From Cepaea nemoralis (taxonomy: Eukaryota > Mollusca > Gastropoda > Stylommatophora > Helicidae): 64,000 bases of DNA. This document shows positions 22,133-35,089 of the stretch, in pieces. The stretch's first letter is position 1. Each line of letters begins with the position of its first letter. A program made the translations under genes and the position numbers. The stretch spans positions 166,001 through 230,000 of the forward strand of contig JACEFZ010027114.1 in assembly GCA_014155875.1 (NCBI GenBank). The letters are read 5' to 3'. The notes below the pieces were generated by a model. It saw only the letters and a program-made list of their open reading frames with translations. It did no database searches and was not told where the DNA came from.

Positions 22133-25100
22133 TGGACACTTCTCGTGATGCGGGTTCCCCCATTCTATTCTGGGTGACTCTGACAGCATCATTGACTTGG
22201 CTCTGGTGTCGCCCACCATCGCACCAAGGTGCCGGTGGGGTACACTGGGATACCACGATAGTGACCACTACCCTTGTGTTATCCTGATCAAGAAAGACGG
22301 GGCCATGAGTCAAAGAAACAAGACAAATGCCTTCCCGTACGACAACACTGGTCAAGACGCCATAATCAAGATCAGAAGAAGGAAACTAACTTCCTCCCGC
22401 AGGAGACAAGAAAGATGGTTGCAGCCACCATGGTGGAATGGAGAGGTCGAGAAGGCATGGCTGGGAAAGAGGCAGGCTGTCAAAGACTGGCAAAATGGCC
22501 AGGAAGGCTAACATGCCACAGTTTGAGTTGGCGAACCTGAAGACTGAGGTCGATAGGACGACGACTTTATTCAAATCCTGCGCCAAACAGGCTAAGGCCG
22601 AGAAATGGGACGAGTTCTGCAGGAAGGTGTGCTCCGAGCGATCTCTTACGACATTCTGGCGCCTCCACAAGAGCATGAACGGTGCTGCACAACGTAGGGG
22701 TATTCCAGACTTTCAAGGCACAGACCTTGCATGGAAAAAGTCGGATGCGGATAAAGATAAGGCCCTTCTTGCACGCTACATAGAACAGACTGACCAGAAA
22801 GACGAGCCCGCCAGACAGAGGACCACAACGACACTCTCTCAGTTGTGCGAGGGGGTCGGGACAGACGAAGAATGGACAATCACAGCTGAGATATTGCGTG
22901 CGATGCTCAAAAAATCACCTAACACCGCCCCAGGCCCAGACGGCATCCGATATGGTGACCTACTGGTGATATCAGATGATGACATGGAAGAACTGGCCAG
23001 AGAATTCAACACCAGTATCCAGAGGGGTCAGGTCAAAGAAGAATGGCTACACAGCTACTTGCTGCCGCTGCCAAAACCGAACAAAGTCCATTCCAAGATA
23101 AGCGGCTACAGAATCATTACGATGCAGAATACTGTTGGCAAGCTACTGGAGAAAACTGTCGCACACAGACTTGCTTGGGACTTGGAACAGCTCGGCTGCT
23201 TCCCGCCCACACTTGGAAGATACAGACGCAACAAAGAGTCATGGCTGAATGCAGCGGTCTTTGCTCAAGATGTTTACGAAGGATTTCAGGTCAGAGAAGA
23301 GACATGTGCGGCCGCCATAGACTTAGAGGACGCATATAACAGAGTATCGTTCGAGCACTTGATGCAAACCCTCCTCAGACTGAAAGTGCACCCTCACCTT
23401 GTACGATGGATAGCTGCAGTGCTGCTCCAAAGGAAGGTGGTGCTAAGATGCGGGAGTTAGTCTTCTGAGCCGATAACGATATGTCCAGGATTGCCGCAGG
23501 GTTCACCACTGTCACCAGTACTATTCAACGTGTATACGGTGCCGATCACTGAACAACAGTTGGAAGGGAGAGGTAGGACTCTGTCATTCGTTGACGACAT
23601 CCTCGTGTATCGACAGGGTCGAGATAGACATTCGGTTGCCAATGATATGCAGGGCGAACTAGATCGAATTTCCTTATGGTGTGCTGATGCCGATGCTCTT
23701 GTCAACCCTGCAAAGGCAACGGTTACATGGTTCTCACTAAACAACCATATTGTGAAAACAGACCTGCCGGCAGTAAGAATGGATGAGAGCAGTTTGAGTA
23801 GAACCCAGTCAATGACATATCTTGGCGTGAGGCTTGATCGTAGCCTGTCCTTCAGAGATCATGTCGATTATGTCATAACGAAGGCTCGAAAAGGTTTGTC
23901 AGCAATGAGAGTCATGGCGACTGCCAATATCGAGCAAAGACTGCTAATACTTCTGTTCCAAGGACTTGTGCTTTCACGCATCGAGTATGCCCTGGCCATC
24001 CTCACTGTCAGCCCTACACAGATTGGAAGACTTGAAAAGGTACAAAACGAAGCCATGCGCATCATTTTGGGCTGCACGAGAGACACCAGCTGTGTAGCAA
24101 TGAGATACCTCCTTGACTTCCCGACAATGGAACACAGGATCAAGATCTGGAGAGCTCGTGCATACTTAAAAATAAGTGCAGATGAGCAGCACCCTCTGCA
24201 TGACGCTATATTCAGAGAAAAGGGTGACAGGCTAAAGAGGTGCAAATCATGGATGGGTCGGGCGGAAGATGTCGTCAGACAGGTCTGCAGTCTTACCAGT
24301 ATCAACCCCGGCAAGGAATGGGTGCCGGTGCCTCCAGCTTTTAAGTGCACTTTCTCCTGCATTATCACACTCGACAGACGGTGCAGAGAGCAGAACCCTG
24401 CCGCTGTCAATGCAGAGGTTAACGCGCTCATCTATGAACACTCAGATAGCCCCGAAGTGCTCATCTATACAGATGGATCTGTGGTAAAGCAGCAGAGAAG
24501 TGCGTGGGCATTTACAGCCCGTTCAGCGGGCCGAACCGTTCAAGAATCCAGTGGTGCCTACTCTATGACCACGAGCAGCATGACGATGGAGGTGATGGCA
24601 GTTACACAGGCTTTCATATGGCTGGAGTCACAGCATTATACCAACGTATGTGTACTAAGTGATTCAATGAGCATGATTCAGAAGGTCGAAGCTGGATCTG
24701 TACGTAGACAGTGGACTGAATCGCTGCGGAAGTCTGTTGTCCGTAAAGTCACCTTCATCTTCGTCCCGGGACATGCGGGAGTCGAGGGAAATGAACGAGC
24801 TGACAAACTGGCTGGCTCTGCACCCCCTGTAGATGGCCAGCCCATGGATCGTGCCGATGTTATTAACGTCCTTAAAGATATGGCGAGAACAGAGGACTTT
24901 GACGTCAATGATTCCACATCGCTGTCCAGGATGAAAGACCTGGGAGTAAGAATCGGCACAGCCAGACGCGAGAGGTACATCGGGAAAACAAAGCACCTCG
25001 TCAACCAACACAGAACTGGCACTATTAGCCACCGGACGCTGATGTATATGCTGGGGGGAGGATCTGAGCACCTATGGACATGTCCGGAGTGCAACGAAGA

Positions 25101-25133
25101 TACCCCAACTGATAACTGATAACTGATAACTGA
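22133..25133 (+). pseudogene. LINE-I copy: endonuclease end, RT and RNase H
   Basis: An I-clade-like pol. Frame 22160-22511 gives IDLALVSPTIAPR and the catalytic DSDHYP of the endonuclease, then a frameshift near 22440-22500. Frame 22438-23460 covers NTAPGPDGIRY, PKPNKVHSKISGYRII and AAIDLEDAYNRV. An in-frame TAG at 23458 separates it from 23491-25119, which has LPQGSPLSPVLFNVY, FVDDILVY (catalytic FVDD), TYLGVRLD and a complete RNase H (IYTDGS, TMEVMA, LSDSMS, PGHAGVEGNERADKLA) plus a terminal CPEC. The 3' tail is repeated AACTGAT at about 25107-25132. Only one frameshift and one stop, so it is a fairly young copy, 5'-truncated within the endonuclease. Confidence 0.9.
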
Positions 25134-25329
25134 TTCTGGGTAACTCCAGCTCACGTCTTACGGTGTCCTCTTTTAGGACACCAGTGTGTCCAGTTGGAGA
25201 ACTATTCATAGTTCTCACTCGTGCTTCTGTCCCTTCTGTCCCTATTTCCTGGATAGCTATGTTCTCTCTATCCTGTCTAAGTCTCTTTCCATAGTTCTCT
25301 TCTATATTATCTATTAGCTTACTTGCAGC

Positions 25330-25640
25330 TCTTTGACATCAATCTGGTTTCTAATCCTGCTATCAGGACTCCTCATTGTCCATAATCTTCTAGGGTGTTG
25401 CTTAAACCAGGTGTTTCCAACAATCATTTCCTGTTCTTTTGCCCACTCCACGAGTCTGTATCCTCTTTCATTTCTTTCTCCTAAACCATAGTTTCCTACT
25501 GTGTATCTATCCCCTTGATTTCCTACTTTTGCATTGAAGTCCCCTATTATGATGTTTATTTCTGAATGTTTACATTTCTTTAAGGCAGACTCTACGTCAT
25601 TATAAATTTCTTCTACACCGAGACTGCTTTTATTAATATT
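25330..25640 (-). pseudogene. LINE-A endonuclease N-terminal fragment
   Basis: Minus-strand translation gives INIIIGDFNAKVGNQGD (catalytic GDFNA), VGNYGLGERNERGYRLVEW, IVGNTWFKQHPRRLWTMRSP and RNQID. This is the part directly preceding YILISRRFRNA at 21250, so it is the missing half of the LINE-A copy at 19024. The two are separated by LINE-I and unassigned DNA. The 25134-25330 stretch is unassigned. Confidence 0.8.
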
Positions 25641-25644
25641 GACA

Positions 25645-25790
25645 AGGCTCCCAGGTCGACCAAGCCTATAATGGGTGGCGGGAAATGTCGCTTGAAATAA
25701 AGACGGCCGGTGATATTGACATCACCCACCATGTACCGCTCGGTCTAGAACACTATAGTTCTAGCACCATATACCCAATGCGCCGTTAGC
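25645..25790 (+). repeat. SINE-2 fragment
   Basis: Shares the blocks ggtcgaccaagcctataatggg and aagacggccggtg...gacatcacccacc with 34726-34850 and, more loosely, 40270-40320 and 57105-57200. Confidence 0.55.
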
Positions 25791-26439
25791 CATGTATAAA
25801 AGTCCATTCGTAAGTTTAATTAAAGTGCAATACGATCAAGCAGATATAAATGACCAGTGTAAGCACATATGACTGATTAAAATAATAAAGTGCCGCGGAT
25901 TCAGATGGTTTGACCATATAGCTTGTGTGGGTCTCACTTCGCGAGACATTGGAATAATAAATTTAACAACACCCATATATTTTATCCGCTTTCTGTGAAC
26001 TCGAGCGTATTCTACACACGTACTACTACTACTATCAGTAGCTGTTACTATTCTTGAAAACGCTGGACTGATTAACATTGTCCTCCGGCATCAGGCCAAC
26101 CCTCTCCAGCTTCAGACATACTTGTAATTTACATCATCAAGTTAAGGACAAGAAGTCAACATTTAAGTCAAACTGATCGATTTGTGCAATCAAGCCATAT
26201 CGCCGCTGTCACCGGATAAAGTTTAAGCGCATGCGCGTTAAACCTCTTGACCACGCCGACCTCAATTCAGGGCTTAATATTTAGCTTGAAATCAGAGTTG
26301 ATATCAGCTGAATTTTATGAGTACATTTTTAGCCGTGACTGGCAATACAAATTTGAAAAGTCGTTACTTTTGGCCTCAGTATAACTGAATATTCCACCCC
26401 ATGTTAACACACAGATTACCAGAAGTGATATTTACAAGG
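25791..26439. other. Mostly unassigned
   Basis: A short + strand LINE C-terminal remnant (CRGFRWFDHIACV) is visible at about 25890-25930. Nothing else is recognised. Confidence 0.35.
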
Positions 26440-26522
26440 CATCATCATCATCATGTGCCATGCCGATAAGCATGGGAGGTCATGTTTCTCCATCCCATAC
26501 GATCACCAGAGTCATAGATCAG
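26440..26522 (-). pseudogene. LINE-A 3' end fragment
   Basis: An (ATC)n tail at 26440-26452 is followed by gtgccatgccgataagcatgg...gatcaccagagtcatagatcag, matching the reversed 3' end at 19026-19095. It is cut by the 5' LTR at 26523. Confidence 0.75.
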
Positions 26523-27112
26523 CTTCAAAGACTTGAACACATCCCCTCAGCCAGGAAGAGCAGGTAATCTTAAAGAGGCCATGAGGGGATACTGTGCCCG
26601 AGGCAAGGGCAGGGGAGATGAGGGAATAGGGTTAGGTTAACCATTCCCTCATGAGACACGCAGGCGTGGTTCAGAGAGTTAGCACTCGAACCACAATAAG
26701 CATCACGCCTCGTGGTAGCGGGAGAAGTTGAGTAGACACTCAACATGACACGTTTGCCATCAAGCGTGCCAGGTGAGGCAACACGCGTCAAGGTGAAGGT
26801 GACTCCGCGTGGTGTGTACCGGCTGGAGTAAAGATTGGCAGACGGGAGACAGGACGTGTCGAGTACACCTCGTTTAGAATAGAGCTAGGGTTTTGTTGTA
26901 ACTACATAGATAGAAAGTAGCATAGTGGTTAGCTATTTGTGATAGATAATTCTGTGGTAGAGTGTTATGTGTTTCATTAGCGACTGTTCACTGCTGTAGC
27001 GAGCCAATGGCAATAAATTGCACTATGTATTTTGCCTCCCACACGACTTGCAAGTATTCTTGTATTGGTGTGAGAGAAGTACCCGATGAGGCCTGTAAGT
27101 GAGTTGTTGACA
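26523..27112 (+). repeat. 5' LTR
   Basis: Near-identical to 34112-34701. The 3' copy starts TGTCAA and both end TTGACA, an inverted terminus. The 5' copy reads ctTCAA at its first bases. Contains GC-rich and AT-rich halves with no coding content. Confidence 0.95.
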
Positions 27113-28374
27113 GGCCAGGGTAATTGTGGTGTCAAGAAGTGGTGCTTGGACGAAAGCGCCAAGCTAATACCCACAGTACAGGGTAATTGTGGTTGTCAGA
27201 AGTGAAGCTTGGACGCAAAGTTCAAGCTAATCCACTCGTCCACGAGCTCCAGACTAGGGTTTAATTTAATTTGTGTAGTGACGGTGATTTGTGCAGACGA
27301 GAAAAATGTTGCAAGCTAGAAATGTGCCTATCGTGACGTATTAAACTGTTTAATTGTGTTTATGAAATATTTATTTAGTCAAAGTATGTATTCATCAAAG
27401 CTGTAAGTATTAATATTCGTGGTTTCTCGTATTTATTTATATATTTACCTTTTTGTTGAGAAATGAGTACCAAAAATGATTCACGGCGGAGCGATACGAA
27501 GCCAGCAAACAATATCGATTTTTCATCGCGCTGTGCTGTGACGTCAGATGATTGACAAACAGTCGTCTGGGCTCATTAGCATACAGCAAGCGAGTGTTTA
27601 CAAAGTTGCTAAACAGCGCTCACCTGAATCGGTACGTTATATCAGCTATTATTTCTTTATTTGATTTACGAAAGTAATATATTTATTTATTTAAACATCA
27701 TTAGGTTATTTATATTTATGAAAAGCAGTTATTAATATTTGTGGTCTATTTTCTCATGGTTTACGGTCACGATGGAACTACTTTCGGGCGAGCAGATGGC
27801 ACTTGCTTGCACAACACTTACATAAATTAACTAGAATAGTAACGTAAGGCAAAACTGATAGAACGAAGACAGGACATCGACATTTAATTTACGTGGTACA
27901 TATTCTAGTTGTTCGTGATTCTGTCATTGTCTAAGTCATTGTCCTTAGTTGTCAGGGTAATTATGTCGTGCACCTCTGGGCGTAATACTGCCGCCCTACA
28001 TATCGAAGAGTGAACAACAGCTGTGTACGGATGCCGGTGTGCCAACTAGGGTGTCCCAATTACGTAACGTGTTTCTACCCTAAAGTATCAAGGTGACCTG
28101 TGTCGACGGAGTTCCGTTCCCCGATCATCGGGAACGTTAAAGCTGAGTACACTTACATATTTTGGCATGCAATTTGATTAATAGTGCATCTCTTTTTCAG
28201 CTGTTGAGACACTATTGTATTTTTTGTGCTCTGTTTTTTCAGCATTAAATTTTGCAGGGCACAAGCAAAGAGTACACGTCTTTGCGCTCATTGGTGAATA
28301 AAAATAACATATCAAAGATAGATAATTAATAAAAAGATCATTGTCTGTCACTGCTAGCCAATTACTAAATTAAG
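27113..28374 (+). other. LTR-element leader with duplicated primer-binding-like block
   Basis: The leader starts ggccagggtaattgtggtgtcaagaagtgg. A diverged copy (cagggtaattgtggttgtcagaagtg) occurs at about 27179-27206. The TGGTGTCA-AGAAGTGG run resembles a Gypsy primer-binding site. The rest is noncoding and AT-rich up to the Gag start. Confidence 0.6.
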
Positions 28375-30977
28375 ATGGCAACTTTATCAGATTTCATAAA
28401 AGCAGGTAAGAACTGGAATTAACAGGGAAAGAACTACAGCAATATGCAGATCAGAAATTTAAAGAATTAAAAGATGCTGAGAAAGAAGCAAAAGAGACTG
28501 AAAAAGCTGATCGCATACGAAAAGAAGAGGCTGAAAAAGCCGATCGCATACGAAAAGAAGATGCTGAAAGAAACGAACGCGCACGAGAAAGAGAACAAGA
28601 AAGACAGCATCAAAAAGAGATTGCTCAACTAGCTGAGATAACAAAACAGAAAGAATTAGAACTTAAACAACAACAGTTAGAACATGATAAGACAGTTAAA
28701 CAACAGCAGATAGAACATGATAAAGAGACAAAACAGAAAGAATTAGAACTTAAACAACAACAGTTAGAACATGAGAAGGAGATAAAACAGAAAGAACTAG
28801 AATTAAAGCAAAGGCAATTAGATCAGGACAAAGAATTAAAGCAATCTGAAATAGCTGAAATGTCAAGGGTCAAAGAAAAACAGATACAAGTAGAATCAGA
28901 GACACAGTTAAAGATGAAAGAAAGAGACATAGAGTCACACGCAGAAGTCTCTGCCACTAAACTAAGAAGTCAACAAGAGGAAAATAAGTTCAACAAATAC
29001 AAAAATATTATCAAACCATACTGTAAAGATGATCCCATATCAGCATGGATAGAGAATGTAGAGTACCAATTTAAATTTCACCAAGTTCCATTAGAAATGT
29101 GGGCTCCAATTTTTATGAAGAATCTCAGTGGTGAGCCCCTCAAAGTAATAGAGTCCATACCAACAGACCTCAGATCTAACTATCAATACATCCATGATAG
29201 GATAATGCAACACTTTTTACTTGATGCCCCTGGATATCAAAATCAATTTTCAAATTTAAAGCCTAAACCCAATGAGACTTTCATTGATTACGTCTCAAAT
29301 GTTCTAAGTGTACTAAACAGATGGCTTAAAGCGGCTAACATAGGAAGAGACTTTGATAGATTAAAAAACTTAATTGCTATGGATAAGGTTATATCCACCA
29401 TACCTTCTCCTTTTGCTAAATTTTTACAGCAGTCAGACATAGAAAACATAGAACAGTTTGAAAAGAAAGGCTCAGCATATTTTTCTTCTAACAGAGATGT
29501 GTTTAAGACCTCAAATGACTCTGAAATAGTTTCCTTCGTCAAAGACCAAACTAAAAACTACCAAAGTAATAGGAAACCTTATCAGAAATACGATAAGAAA
29601 GATAAGAAAATGGAAAAATGTATCCATTGTCACCTTTTACATGACACCTATGCTATGTGTGACAAATCGCCAAATTATCCGGCGCATCTTGAAAATGTGA
29701 TCAAGAAACAGCAAAGTAAAAGATCTGCATACAGGCGTGCAATCAAATGTTTTTTTTGTTCCTGTTATGGCCATTATAGTAATAAGTGCCTTGGCCGGCA
29801 GCGTATGAAAGCCAATAATGCCATTGTGATTGACACCTCTTCAGATGGTGGTAGTGAGAATGAGTCTGAGAGTGAAAGTGACTTACCTAATAACCAAGCA
29901 GAAAATGTTTGTGGTGCATACGATATTTTGAGCTTCGACAGCTGTGAACGATGTCACCAATTCCATACAGACGCGAAACTAGAATGTGGACATACAGTAC
30001 TATGCTCATCTGAAAGTGTAAACGCAGCACTAGCCTCCAGAGGCAATCTTGTGTTCCACAATGCAATGGTCAATAATGTACCATGCCAGTGTTTGCTGGA
30101 CAGCGGCAGCACCCTTATTGGTCTTCGGAAAGAACTGGTTAATCCGGGTGATTACACAGGTGATACTGTCAAATGCCGTACCTTCTCGGGTAACATTGAA
30201 ATTTACCCTTTGGCAAAAGCCCATATTGATTCTCCTTTTCTCTCTGGTACCTTTACCTGTGCAATACTGAACAACCCTTGTACTGATTTAATTCTGGGGT
30301 GCTTACCCCAACTAAAACATTGTACGATTGATGAAATAGTTGCATGGGAAAAAGTAAAGGCAACTATTACAACAGCCAAAACAGACACTTCAAAACATCA
30401 TAACACATTACAAGATGAGACACTACTGATGCTTTCTACAACCAGCACAGATGACACAAACAAACAGAAAGTTTTACACCAACAGAAATCTACTCTTAAT
30501 GTGTCTCCATACTTAAAATTGTTAAAGGCCAAAGCCAGAGTGACCAAAAATGCATCTTGTTTATTTAGACGTAAGAATAGCATTTCAACTACAGGTCATG
30601 CTACTGGTAACCAGGAACAGGTGTTACCTAAACAACACCGGTTAACTATGCCAAAATATGCACATAAAACACCGGTAACTGGTCATCTTGCATACAACAA
30701 CACCAGACCAGGGTTTTTCAATAAGATAAAATTATGTTTTCATAATGGATTTGCTTGTAATGTCTGTCAACAATTGGTACAAAAGTTTAAGGGTAGACAT
30801 CCTACACCTGAAGTACAACCTTCTATACTGGCTCCCAAGCCATTTGATAGAAGAAGGGTCAGTTCTACCACAAACACACAAACGGTGCAAGAACCAGTGA
30901 TCTTGAACTTGATCAAGACAGATTTAGGCTACTTCCATACCAACGTAATGGCAACGACTATTCAAGGTGGTACATAA
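28375..30977 (+). pseudogene. Gag-protease-integrase fragment of the LTR element
   Basis: ATG at 28375 opens MATLSDFIKAGK, then a 1-nt loss near 28410 shifts the frame. From about 28416 the frame is open to 30977. Domains in order: a long charged coiled coil rich in KQKELELKQQQLEHDK repeats (28440-28980); the capsid-like region (PISAWIENVEYQF, APGYQNQFSNLKP, 29035-29500); two Cys/His knuckles including CFFCSCYGHYSNKC (29753-29793); an aspartic protease with LLDSGST (30092-30112); and an integrase zinc-finger end (ACNVCQQLVQKFKGRHP, about 30750-30800). The catalytic core of integrase is missing. Gag packages the RNA and the protease matures the polyprotein. The frameshift and deletion make the copy defective. 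Confidence 0.85.
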
Positions 30978-30979
30978 CC

Positions 30980-31210
30980 ATGGTACATGTTGACTATGAA
31001 ATATCGATAAACAGACACTCAGAGATATTCCATGTCAACATGCGTAAACTTTACTTTTCAAGACAAGAGACAGAAATAGTGACAGACGAACATATTGCAT
31101 CCACAGCTAATAATAAGACGACAGACATACACAACGCAACTACACTAGCTAGCGAGACTGGCAAATCCGACAATGTACATACATATAGTGAACTTATAGA
31201 ATACACATGA
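30980..31210 (+). pseudogene. Integrase C-terminal end
   Basis: The frame gives VDYEISINRHSEIFHVNMRKLYF, the chromodomain-like end of a Gypsy integrase (HVNML-LY motif), followed by a spacer to the stop at 31210. It sits one frame away from the upstream coding region. Confidence 0.7.
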
Positions 31211-31229
31211 ATATATCAGAAGACTGATG

Positions 31230-31880
31230 ACTGGACAAAACACTGACTGAAGCTCAGACATGGCTTTAATAGGTTGCGACTCTTCGGTCTCACTGTCAAA
31301 CCGAGAAAAATCGAATTAGGCCTAAAAGAAATTCATTTTTGGGTCATGTCATTTTTCAAGTCCAACTGTAGACTGACCTGAAAAGTAGTACCAAAATAAT
31401 GAATCTGACCATGTCTACCAGAAAGAATCAAGTCAGAAGCCTTCTGGAATTAGTAAATTACTCAGAAATTCAATATCCCAATGTTTTATAAGTATTTGTA
31501 AAATTAAATGTGAAAGATGCATTATTAATTTCTGCATTGTCAAAATTGAAAATTCTTTTTTGTAATATTCCAATCCTCCGCTTGCCTAATCCGAGGCTCG
31601 TTTATTATTCTAGGACAGATGCCAGCAGTACTAGGCCAATTTTTTGAGGGCATCTTCCATCCGATTGGTTACGTGAGCCGTAAGATCACACCTGCTGAGT
31701 CCAGAGATTCCATATCACAGTTGCAACCCTAGGCGTCATCTATGCAGTGAGATAAACTCGGTCGATTTCTGGCGGGTGTGCACTTCATTGTCCAGACCTA
31801 CAATTCTCCCATCACGGTCATCCAGAGTGGTGTGCATCGAAAGGACCGGATATACAGGTGGTCACTAATTTTACCATCTG
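31230..31880 (+). pseudogene. RT and RNase H remnants of the LTR element
   Basis: Broken frames give RLRLFGLTVKPRKIELGLKE, KNQVRSLLELVNY (RT palm/thumb) and, at 31600-31860, RTDASSTRP, SDW-REP, TLGVIYAVR and SGG-VHFIVQT-like codons of RNase H. The polymerase fingers and the catalytic YxDD region are absent. Position after the integrase end is notable. Confidence 0.7.
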
Positions 31881-34111
31881 AGGTAATAATACCTGAAATC
31901 CCACATAGTAATGTAGAGTGATAGTAAGTACATAAATAGATTACAATAATGTATATAAAATGTGTTACATATACATCTACTTTATGTGCTAAATGATGAT
32001 CCAAGTACAATGAACTATCAGGTGTCCGCAGACATGAACTAAAGAACTGTGCTGCAGAACGTAGATACTACCGTGTGTAATAGGACAGCTCATTTTCAAC
32101 TAAGCTCCATTCCGGTGTATCATGTATGTGAAATACAGAGAACAGTGTCAGAACAGTGCTTAATTATAGACACGAAAAAGACTGAGCTACGACACCAGCG
32201 AATCTCTACACGGGCACTACCGAGAAAACTCTAGTATGACTGTATAATGTATTTCAGATATCCAGGCAAATTGTGTAGATTTATTATGCCTATACAACCA
32301 ATGTGCAAACATGAAGGCAACTACTATCCTGAAGGAACTGAATACAGTGTATATAAACTTAATGTGATATGTAATTAAATATTTTAAAATAATGATAAAT
32401 TAGAGATAGAATTAGTTAATATAATAATTCTCATTTAGTTAAATAGTTTAGGTAGTACGGTAATTAACCCGGTTACTTAACTTAAATGTAAATTACAATA
32501 TTAGATTAAACATAAATATAGTTAATTACATCATAATAAATTAAATTAAAATAGTGATAGACATAGCACCATTTAGATTGTGATATTTCATTTAACTGCA
32601 ATATAGTTTAGCTTATTCCATCTTAGTGAAATCATACCATCGATCAAACATTACCATTTATTAGTATTATCATTTTACATTACATAAGTGAACTTACATC
32701 ATTTACACCATTTAGAGTAAGAACATCAATCATATAATTTCTTGTCAATTTAAAAAATTAGGTAATATAGTGGTAGAAAAGTATATAATTTCTGTTCACA
32801 TCATCCATTTAATTAAGGTACATAACTCACACCACATCAAGTACAGTGAAATAGTTAGATTACATCCCTTAGATTAGATAAACATATCAGATAATTAGCA
32901 TGACAAAAGTTAGATAACACATCAAGTACTGAGGTTTAGAAATAGGATTACTATGTTAGAATGTAGAGTCTTATATTAATGTAATATACTGTACGATGAG
33001 ATCAAGGGGACAAATCATCAACACGGTCTCATCCATGTAAATATAGTGTAAATAGATGACTCGTGCAGCGACTTACGCACAGTCATTCGGCCCGACAGTC
33101 TCAAACTGCGCCGAATCTGAACAGTGTTACTCAAAGGTTTTTAAATAATCAGAAGAATGGGTATATAAGGATAAAAGATGTATGATAGAATTAGGAGTGA
33201 AAGGAGTATGACAGAACTTTGAATGTGAAAACGAATGGAAGAGAGACAGGAGAGAGGGAGGTTAGTCAGCAAATTCTTCTGCTGCCTCGCTTAACTTTTA
33301 ATATTTGTTTGTGTGATTGTTGGTTTTCGTTAGTGAACATGTGCTAATGTGAATGTGATTGTCTGTAATATAGGTTAGAACTTAGATTACAGTATTTTGG
33401 GTTTCATAACCAGGAAATGTAGTCACGAATCAGTGTTATACACCTGTTTGTGGCCACATTGAACAAATTTATGACACTCAACAGACTAACATACATACAC
33501 AGATAAAGTAGAAATATAGGGTAGAAATTAGATTAGTAGATTTATTACATACAAACACGCAAACAACCAGGAAAACAAACATATAAATTACATACATTTT
33601 TTGTAAATCAAAGGGAGATAACTTTGGGTCAGGGGACATAATAGACAACGAAAAACTAGCTTAACAGTGAAATGGAACTTTACACGCGGAAGCGATGTAG
33701 GTAAAACCAATCGCACACACTCTTGTATAATGGTTGTTAGATATTATATGGGGGACATGAAGCAATTCATGTGTTGACCCTGAGAAAGTCAACTTTGGAT
33801 GGGTAGTAAGTTAATTTACTATGTGAGGGCAGGTCTTATAAGACAACGGTCCGGTTCAGACATACCTCTAATAAGTATAATATAGCATGTGAGAAAGGGC
33901 TCACGCCAACCAGTCAAGTTTGTGGCGATTGCCAGTAGCCAAGTAAAGTTTCGCTACATTGTGGTAAAAGTCAGTAGGAGTCTATTAGAATGCCCAAAGC
34001 CAGGTTATCTAGAGTCTTTGACAAAAATTAGAGACACAAATTTTGTAGAAACCTCTTGCGTCACAACCAATGAGTGAAAGTTGGTGACGCAACACAGGAG
34101 GGGCGGGTGTG
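31881..34111 (+). other. Noncoding 3' internal region of the LTR element with polypurine tract
   Basis: AT-rich, no supported ORF. Just before the 3' LTR the sequence acacaggaggggcggg (34092-34107) is a plausible polypurine tract for plus-strand priming. Confidence 0.6.
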
Positions 34112-34701
34112 TGTCAAAGACTTGAACACATCCCCTCAGCCAGGAAGAGCAGGTAATCTTAAAGAGGCCATGAGGGGATACTGTGCCCGAGGCAAGGGCA
34201 GGGGAGATGAGGGAATAGGGTTAGGTTAACCATTCCCTCATGAGACACGCAGGCGTGGTTCAGAGAGTTAGCACTCGAACCACAATAAGCATCACGCCTC
34301 GTGGTAGCGGGAGAAGTTGAGTAGACACTCAACATGACACGTTTGCCATCAAGCGTGCCAGGTGAGGCAACACGCGTCAAGGTGAAGGTGACTCCGCGTG
34401 GTGTGTACCGGCTGGAGTAAAGATTGGCAGACGGGAGACAGGACGTGTCGAGTACACCTCGTTTAGAATAGAGCTAGGGTTTTGTTGTAACTACATAGAT
34501 AGAAAGTAGCATAGTGGTTAGCTATTTGTGATAGAGAATTCTGTGGTAGAGTGTTATGTGTTTCATTAGCGACTGTTCACTGCTGTAGCGAGCCAATGGC
34601 AATAAATTGCACTATGTATTTTGCCTCCCACACGACTTGCAAGTATTCTTGTATTGGTGTGAGAGAAGTACCCGATGAGGCCTGTAAGTGAGTTGTTGAC
34701 A
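34112..34701 (+). repeat. 3' LTR
   Basis: Starts TGTCAAAGACTTG and ends GTTGTTGACA, same length as the 5' copy. Confidence 0.95.
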
Positions 34702-34990
34702 ATCACACCTGGGCGAATTCGAATGTTTAAAATTGACCTGGGCTGCCAGGTCGAGACAGCTTCAAATGGTTACCAAGAATGTCTTGGAAAGTAAAGGCGG
34801 CCGGTGTGAAACTGACCACATCACCCAAAGAGAACAACTGGTCTATACAAATATGAGTCTAGCAAAATATTCGCGAAACGCCTTAAGGTGTGTAAAGAGG
34901 CCATTTACTTATTTTATTTACACAGAGAGTAAAAGAGGAAAGGAGCGATTTCTCCATAATGTGTGTCGGCATTTAGAATAGAAGACGAAG
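34702..34990 (+). repeat. SINE-2 copy, partial
   Basis: Contains ttgacctgggctgccaggtcg, caaatggttaccaagaatg and aaaggcggccggtgtgaaac, matching the 25645 copy and the 57105 copy. Boundaries are approximate. Confidence 0.55.
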
Positions 34991-35089
34991 ACAAACAACA
35001 CTTGGCCATAAGATGCATTTATACTTAAGGTAGAAGAGGAAAGATCACGCATTGTCTACACTGTCTCTATTGGCAACGTAAAGTTAGTT

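Larger units (their letters stand above)
26523..34701 (+). mobile_element. Ty3/Gypsy LTR retrotransposon, internally defective (8.2 kb)
   Basis: Two 590-bp LTRs (26523-27112 and 34112-34701) bound a coding region for Gag, protease and integrase fragments, followed by degraded RT/RNase H. The LTRs differ at one internal position that I could find (gatagata against gatagaga), plus the first two bases of the left copy, which implies recent insertion or recent gene conversion. Flanks are atcag on the left and atcac on the right, an imperfect candidate target duplication. Integrase sequence precedes RT sequence, the order known from Gmr1-type Gypsy elements. Confidence 0.9.

Noticed and set aside
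26570..26791. 73-codon minus frame, found again at 34159-34380
   Set aside because: It is inside both LTRs; duplication reflects the LTR, not a gene pair.
33889..34077. Small gene for a 62-codon frame
   Set aside because: Lies in the noncoding 3' region of the LTR element and has no motif or splice context.
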